This document shows, one piece after another, positions 60,493 through 64,000 of a DNA stretch of 64,000 nt. The notes beneath the pieces are model-generated. The model was not told the DNA's origin and made no database searches. It saw only the letters and a list, made by a program, of their open reading frames with translations. The number at the start of each line of letters is the position of its first letter. Position 1 is the first letter of the stretch. The DNA is taken from the NCBI RefSeq assembly GCF_002813635.1, contig NZ_CP016382.1, forward strand, positions 620,001 to 684,000. Direction: 5' to 3'. Source of the DNA: Spiribacter roseus. GTDB lineage: Bacteria; Pseudomonadota; Gammaproteobacteria; Nitrococcales; Nitrococcaceae. A program made the position numbers and the translations under genes.

Positions 60493-60584
60493 GGAGAGGT
60501 GGCCGAGCGGCTGAAGGCGCTCCCCTGCTAAGGGAGTAAGGGCTTGATCGCCCTTCGTGGGTTCGAATCCCACCCTCTCCGCCA
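60493..60584 (+). tRNA. tRNA-Ser (anticodon GCU)
   Basis: Acceptor GGAGAGG pairs with CCTCTCC; anticodon loop CTGCTAA between CTCCC and GGGAG; long variable arm (TAAGGGCTTGATCGCCCTTC) as expected for serine; T-loop GGTTCGAATCC; encoded GCCA. Reads AGC and AGU. The csrA-tRNA-Ser position is a known integration spot for islands. Confidence 0.95.
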
Positions 60585-61088
60585 CTCACCTTGTAAAATC
60601 AAGCACTCATAGTGGATTTTCGCAGGCGCCCATCAAAGCGCCCATCATCTCAGAATCGCTTGAGTGCCCGGGTTCCCGGCTAGGTTGACGGCTCCTATAA
60701 GCTCAAACGGTGAGCTTGTGGCCGAGAATTTTACTCCCCCCTTGCGACCTGGTGTGTTCCTCGACCGCCGCGACGCCGCGGGTCGCTCATGCGTCGATCC
60801 AACGCCTCGTCTCTCGAGCCACTACTGTTGTGTTTTGTTTGCCCTGGCTGGTAACGGCAATGTCCAGACAGGCGCTCGGACCGTTCCGAGATTCACGTCT
60901 TCGTAGCTGTCCGGGCGGATCTATCCGACGAACGGTCGACAGCCTGCTGACAACAACCGTTACGCTATGGGTCTCAATGCAGGGATAGAGGGGGGCAATG
61001 ATCTTCCTGAGCTATTCGCCAGAGAGGGGCATCGAACAGGTGGAACGATCTGAGCTGCCCACCGGCGAGCGCATCCGGGACGTGACAG
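60585..61088. other. Gene-poor stretch after tRNA-Ser
   Basis: About 500 bases without a supported gene. It holds the direct repeat at 60626-60647, an inverted pair GCACTCA (60603-60609) and TGAGTGC (60661-60667), and a 7-base-stem hairpin AAGCTCA/TGAGCTT (60699-60717). The combination next to a tRNA 3' end resembles an attachment region. Confidence 0.4.
60626..60647 (+). repeat. Tandem GCGCCCATCA repeat near tRNA-Ser
   Basis: GCGCCCATCA at 60626-60635 and again at 60638-60647, period 12, about 42 bases after the tRNA. Such short phased repeats are typical of integrase arm sites. I could not find a second copy of the tRNA end in the window that would mark the other boundary. Confidence 0.45.
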
Positions 61089-61952
61089 TTATTGCAGCAT
61101 GCGGAGCAGGCCCTCGAGGCGTTGCATCCCCTCTTCCAGGCTTTCCTGAAGCTGATCGCTGGAGCTATCGGTGACGCTAAGAGACCCAGCGCCGAGTAGC
61201 CTGCCGTCGGCTGTGATTTCCTCAAGTGAAAGTTGTCGGTCTGCATCGTAGTCGAAACTGCGCAGAACCAAATCAGCGATTGCAGGGGCGAGGCCCAAAG
61301 AGATCGCCTGGCCGCCGAGGATTTGGTCGCCATCCGCAGATCCTTCGGCTGTGCCCAGGTAAGTCGCGATGCGGATAAGTCTAGAGAGGTCGGCCCCATT
61401 CAGCCCGCCGGTGTCAGCCATGTCGCCAGCGGCAATGAGTTCGTTGGCACATATGGTCGTTGATTGCTCGCAGGCAGCCTGCACAGCGGGCATCGCAAGC
61501 AGCAGTGTAGTCGTTTCTCCGTGCAGCAGACTGGTTGAGGTCGGCAGCGCGCGGCATTTCTCAGCTACCGCCTGTTCCTCTGGCACGTCCGCAGATTGGT
61601 AATAGAGAAGTCCGCCATCCACGCGATAGCTGTCCTCAGAATGGTTCAGCCAACTGTCCTCCAGTCGGTCGAACGTCACGTCGGTAGCGGAGTCCGTCTG
61701 GGACACCGCCAAAATATGAGTCCGATTTATAATCTCGACATAACCACCACCGTTGGGTTGCGAGCAGTCCCCAGCCCAGATCCCGACGAGGTCGCTGACC
61801 TCGCCCGAAAAGGCGCTGAGCGCCTGGCTGCTGGGCCAGCTACTCGGCGTTTGCGCAAAGGCGTTTGCGTTGAGTATCAGCAGCAGGGCGAGTGCAAGGA
61901 ACACGTAGGAATGGGAAAGCGCCGGTGATGATTTGAGAATCGGTAAAGGCAT
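61089..61952 (-). CDS. Secreted protein with EF-hand-like calcium loops
   Basis: 287 residues from MPLPILKSSPALSHSY, with a signal peptide ending near NANAFAQ (about 34); GGAGG lies ten bases upstream. A second ATG at 61979, eight bases after GGAG, would add nine residues. The middle contains a VGIWAGDCSQPNGGG domain with several Cys that I do not recognise. Near the end DYDADRQLSLEE (about 234-245) is a good EF-hand loop, and DMADTGGLNGAD (about residues 182-193) may be a degenerate partner. Likely periplasmic or secreted, calcium-dependent. It is isolated on the minus strand in the island. Confidence 0.65.
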   Translation of the reverse strand: MPLPILKSSPALSHSYVFLALALLLILNANAFAQTPSSWPSSQALSAFSGEVSDLVGIWAGDCSQPNGGGYVEIINRTHILAVSQTDSATDVTFDRLEDSWLNHSEDSYRVDGGLLYYQSADVPEEQAVAEKCRALPTSTSLLHGETTTLLLAMPAVQAACEQSTTICANELIAAGDMADTGGLNGADLSRLIRIATYLGTAEGSADGDQILGGQAISLGLAPAIADLVLRSFDYDADRQLSLEEITADGRLLGAGSLSVTDSSSDQLQESLEEGMQRLEGLLRMLQ

Positions 61953-62518
61953 TCTGGATGTCCCTCCGGTGCTAGCCATGGCGATATCTCCAACCTTGAG
62001 GTTGCCACCGGCCGTCGTGCAAGGGCTACGGGTATTCGTCTGATGCTTGTGTAACGCACCGCCAACCCAGACGGCGCTCGGCACTAACTTGAGCCCCGGG
62101 CTATAAAAGCCATCTCAGAGGGCGTGGTCAGCGGTGAACCCAACACCTTGGTTGGCAGGTCTGACAGTCAGATATTGCAAAATAGCTTCAACGCGGAACT
62201 GGCGATGAGCGCGCTGCGGAGAACGGAGTGCTCTCATCTTGTCGCTAACTTCGCTGCCGTTAGGAGCAGGACACCTCGCATTGGGGGCTGGGACCGGCGT
62301 GGATGAGATTTTGCAAAAATTGGCTTAAAGCACAAAAATGCGCCAAGTCGCACTGTCCGTAAGCAATTTTCAAAAGGGCTATAGACTCGCTACGAACGCC
62401 TGTGCAGGATTGTTGCAGGTGTCTAGAGCAACAAAGCGTTAGCTGCGTCGCTTGATTCAATATGTCAACGTCGAAGAATACGCATTTTAATCAGACTATG
62501 GTCGATAGGTGGTAAACA
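61953..62518. other. Intergenic stretch upstream of the ParA-like gene
   Basis: AT content rises towards the ParA-like gene. A 10-base palindrome TTTTGCAAAA (62309-62318) and a related TTGCAAAA earlier (about 62175-62182) are the only structured elements I see. It may carry the promoter and operator of the ParA-like gene. No gene supported. Confidence 0.4.
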
Positions 62519-63697
62519 ATGCATAATGATCTTGGATGGATTAATAGAGCTGGCTCTGTTGTTCGGGATGATCTCCACGAACTAGCGGCCCAATGGCATG
62601 CAAGGCCCAAGATTCTGAATGCTAAATCCGCTAAGCCTTACTACTCGATCGGTCAAGCCGCTCGGTTGGTTGGGCGGACGCCAGAATCGATCCGTGGCGC
62701 TGAAAAGAAGAACCTCGTAAAGCGGCCCGAGAGTGACGAGGAAACGGGTCGCCGTGTCGGCTACACGCTAGAGCAAATTAACCACCTACGCGCGCACTTC
62801 AAGACTTTTCCCCATCGCCATCCTGCCGACCCACCAGCAATCATTAACCTATACAACTTAAGCGGTGGGGTCGGTAAGAGCTGTATCTGCACGCACCTCG
62901 CGCATGGACTTGCAATAGACGGTTACCGCGTGCTCGTCATCGACGCAAGTGCAGATGCTACAACGACAGCAGTGTTTGATTTTCTGCCGGGTCTCGATGT
63001 TGGCTACAAGGATACGGTTGCGCCCGCGCCCGCAGGGGAATGCGATAGCTTGGCTTCATTGGTTCGTCAGACGGCCGTCGACCAAGTTGATCTGATCCCG
63101 TTGTCGTACAGTCTGAGCGCCGATGCCCGAATGTTTAGCACGAGTGTGTCTGAACGCACCGTCACTCAACGAGTGAGTGATCAGGTGAATAAGCTTTCAG
63201 CAGATTACGACGTGGTCCTTATCGACTCCGCGTCACGTCAAGACGCGAGTCTCGTTCCGCTATTATATACGTCGAATGCGGTGCTCGTGCCGCATCCTCC
63301 AGCAGGTATGCGGGTAGCTCAGACTTTGCAATCGTTGTTGATTTTAGACGATCGGGTCGCGGCATGCCATGCGAGTGGTGTCCGGCTCGGCTTCAATTGG
63401 ATCCTTGGTTTGGCTAATGAGAGCTCCGTCAAAGATGCAGAGATGCAAGCGAGTTGGCCGGATAATTGCAAAGTACCACTTCGGATGATGCGTACTGAGA
63501 TAAGGTACAATAGAAAAATCAGAGAGGCTTGCGATAATTCCTCAACGATTTTTTCGAATGCGAAACCCTCGCGCTCGGATAAGACTCTGTGCAACGCAGT
63601 TTCCAATTTATGGGCGATGACGAAAGAAACGGAGCGGCATATCCATCATATATGGCCGATTCGATTAGCAGAGCTCCGGGCGATGGGGCACGCTTAG
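62519..63697 (+). CDS. ParA-like ATPase with N-terminal HTH and altered P-loop
   Basis: 392 residues. Residues about 40-100 form a MerR-like HTH (YYSIGQAARLVGRTPESIRG) as in P1/RepA-type plasmid ParA. The P-loop region reads NLSGGVGKSCICTHLAHGLA (about 113-132): the signature Lys of the deviant Walker A is Ser and the final Thr is Cys. The next motif reads VIDASADATTT instead of IDLDPQ, and Walker B VLIDSASRQDAS lacks the PP. ParA proteins segregate DNA; this one may not hydrolyse ATP normally. No ParB follows. AGGTGG lies before the ATG. Codon use is more AT-rich than in the core genes, in line with transfer. Confidence 0.75.
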   Translation: MHNDLGWINRAGSVVRDDLHELAAQWHARPKILNAKSAKPYYSIGQAARLVGRTPESIRGAEKKNLVKRPESDEETGRRVGYTLEQINHLRAHFKTFPHRHPADPPAIINLYNLSGGVGKSCICTHLAHGLAIDGYRVLVIDASADATTTAVFDFLPGLDVGYKDTVAPAPAGECDSLASLVRQTAVDQVDLIPLSYSLSADARMFSTSVSERTVTQRVSDQVNKLSADYDVVLIDSASRQDASLVPLLYTSNAVLVPHPPAGMRVAQTLQSLLILDDRVAACHASGVRLGFNWILGLANESSVKDAEMQASWPDNCKVPLRMMRTEIRYNRKIREACDNSSTIFSNAKPSRSDKTLCNAVSNLWAMTKETERHIHHIWPIRLAELRAMGHA

Positions 63698-63866
63698 TTT
63701 AGGCTTGTTGTATGTGTCGAAGGCATCGATTTTGAAGGGGTTGGCCTCAGAAGATTCCTTGCTACGCTTCTTATAGCGTTGACGAGTTGACGTTGTAGCC
63801 AGACGACGATGGCTGTGCTCGGGTTCGATTGACGCGGTTTTTGGCTGTAATTAAAAGGAATCTGTT

Positions 63867-64000
63867 ATGAAGTATATCTCACGCACTAACGTTGGCTACA
63901 TGGTCCGTAAGCGGGTCAACGGCCGGCTTTACCAATCGTTCTTCGGCGATAGCGCCTGTGGCGGAGAGGGCGCGGCTAAGCAGGCAGCCATTGCCTATCG
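63867..64000 (+). CDS. AP2-domain-like protein, 5' part only
   Basis: About 44 residues before the window ends: 'ISRTNVGYMVRKRVNGRL' then FFGDSACGGEGAAKQAAIAY. The order resembles the bacterial AP2/integrase N-terminal DNA-binding domain (GWxVR...SKFFSDxxxGGxxxALxxAxxYR). AAAAGGA stands before the ATG. AP2 domains occur in homing nucleases and in small DNA-binding proteins of mobile elements. Nothing was recognised in the gap 63698-63866. Confidence 0.55.
   Translation, partial: MKYISRTNVGYMVRKRVNGRLYQSFFGDSACGGEGAAKQAAIAY

Noticed and set aside
60664..60906. 80-codon plus-strand ORF after tRNA-Ser
   Set aside because: No ribosome site and no recognisable motif; it overlaps repeats in a likely attachment region.

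Overview
The window is a high-GC bacterial chromosome segment from a gammaproteobacterium. The two conserved blocks thrS-infC-rpmI-rplT-pheS-pheT-ihfA-(merR)-tRNA-Pro and recA-recX-alaS-lysC-csrA-tRNA-Ser point to this class. The high GC content, compact overlapping genes, an Entner-Doudoroff cluster and a SUF system with SufU and SufT would fit an Ectothiorhodospiraceae-type halophile such as Spiribacter; this family assignment is inference and was not tested by a search.

Layout: 1-1488 holds the end of an FtsX-type permease, a PCuAC-like periplasmic protein and a TlpA-type thioredoxin, a likely metal or redox maturation operon. 1682-7777 is an uncharacterised cluster: a rubredoxin-reductase fusion and an acyl-CoA-dehydrogenase-like flavoprotein on the minus strand, divergent from an ABC importer of the sulfonate/nitrate type and an OsmC-like protein. 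Three ATATCGAT boxes lie between the two arms. 7778-11416 is accessory: an IS256-type element with a frameshifted transposase, an HTH/PIN toxin-antitoxin pair, a DUF6998-like protein and phased repeats before tRNA-Val. 11461-19021 is the translation block. 19094-24601 carries homocysteine methyltransferase, diguanylate cyclase, deacetylase, transporter and amidotransferase genes. 24598-30415 is a full Entner-Doudoroff set (glk-pgl-zwf divergent from edd-eda). 30471-36587 is the SUF Fe-S operon with its Rrf2 regulator. 36580-47681 is a minus-strand Tad/Flp pilus locus with unusual parts: an FHA-CpaF fusion, an apolipoprotein N-acyltransferase-like protein, a DUF192 protein and a 42-residue ORF. 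47714-54559 holds gshA, an acetoacetyl-CoA reductase and assorted small genes. 54654-60584 is recA to tRNA-Ser. 60585-64000, beyond tRNA-Ser, looks like an acquired island: a secreted EF-hand-like protein, a ParA-like ATPase with altered nucleotide-binding motifs, and the start of an AP2-domain gene.

How the genes work together: glk, pgl, zwf, edd and eda take glucose to pyruvate and glyceraldehyde-3-phosphate with NAD(P)H formation. SufS/SufU supply sulfur to the SufBCD scaffold, whose clusters would be needed by Edd and by the cluster-binding Rrf2 regulator. The Tad genes build a pilus and its secretin, but no prepilin peptidase or TadZ is present here, so these must lie elsewhere. The best candidates for undescribed biology are the Tad-linked acyltransferase-like gene, the ParA-like island gene, and the divergent flavoprotein/ABC cluster with its palindromic boxes.
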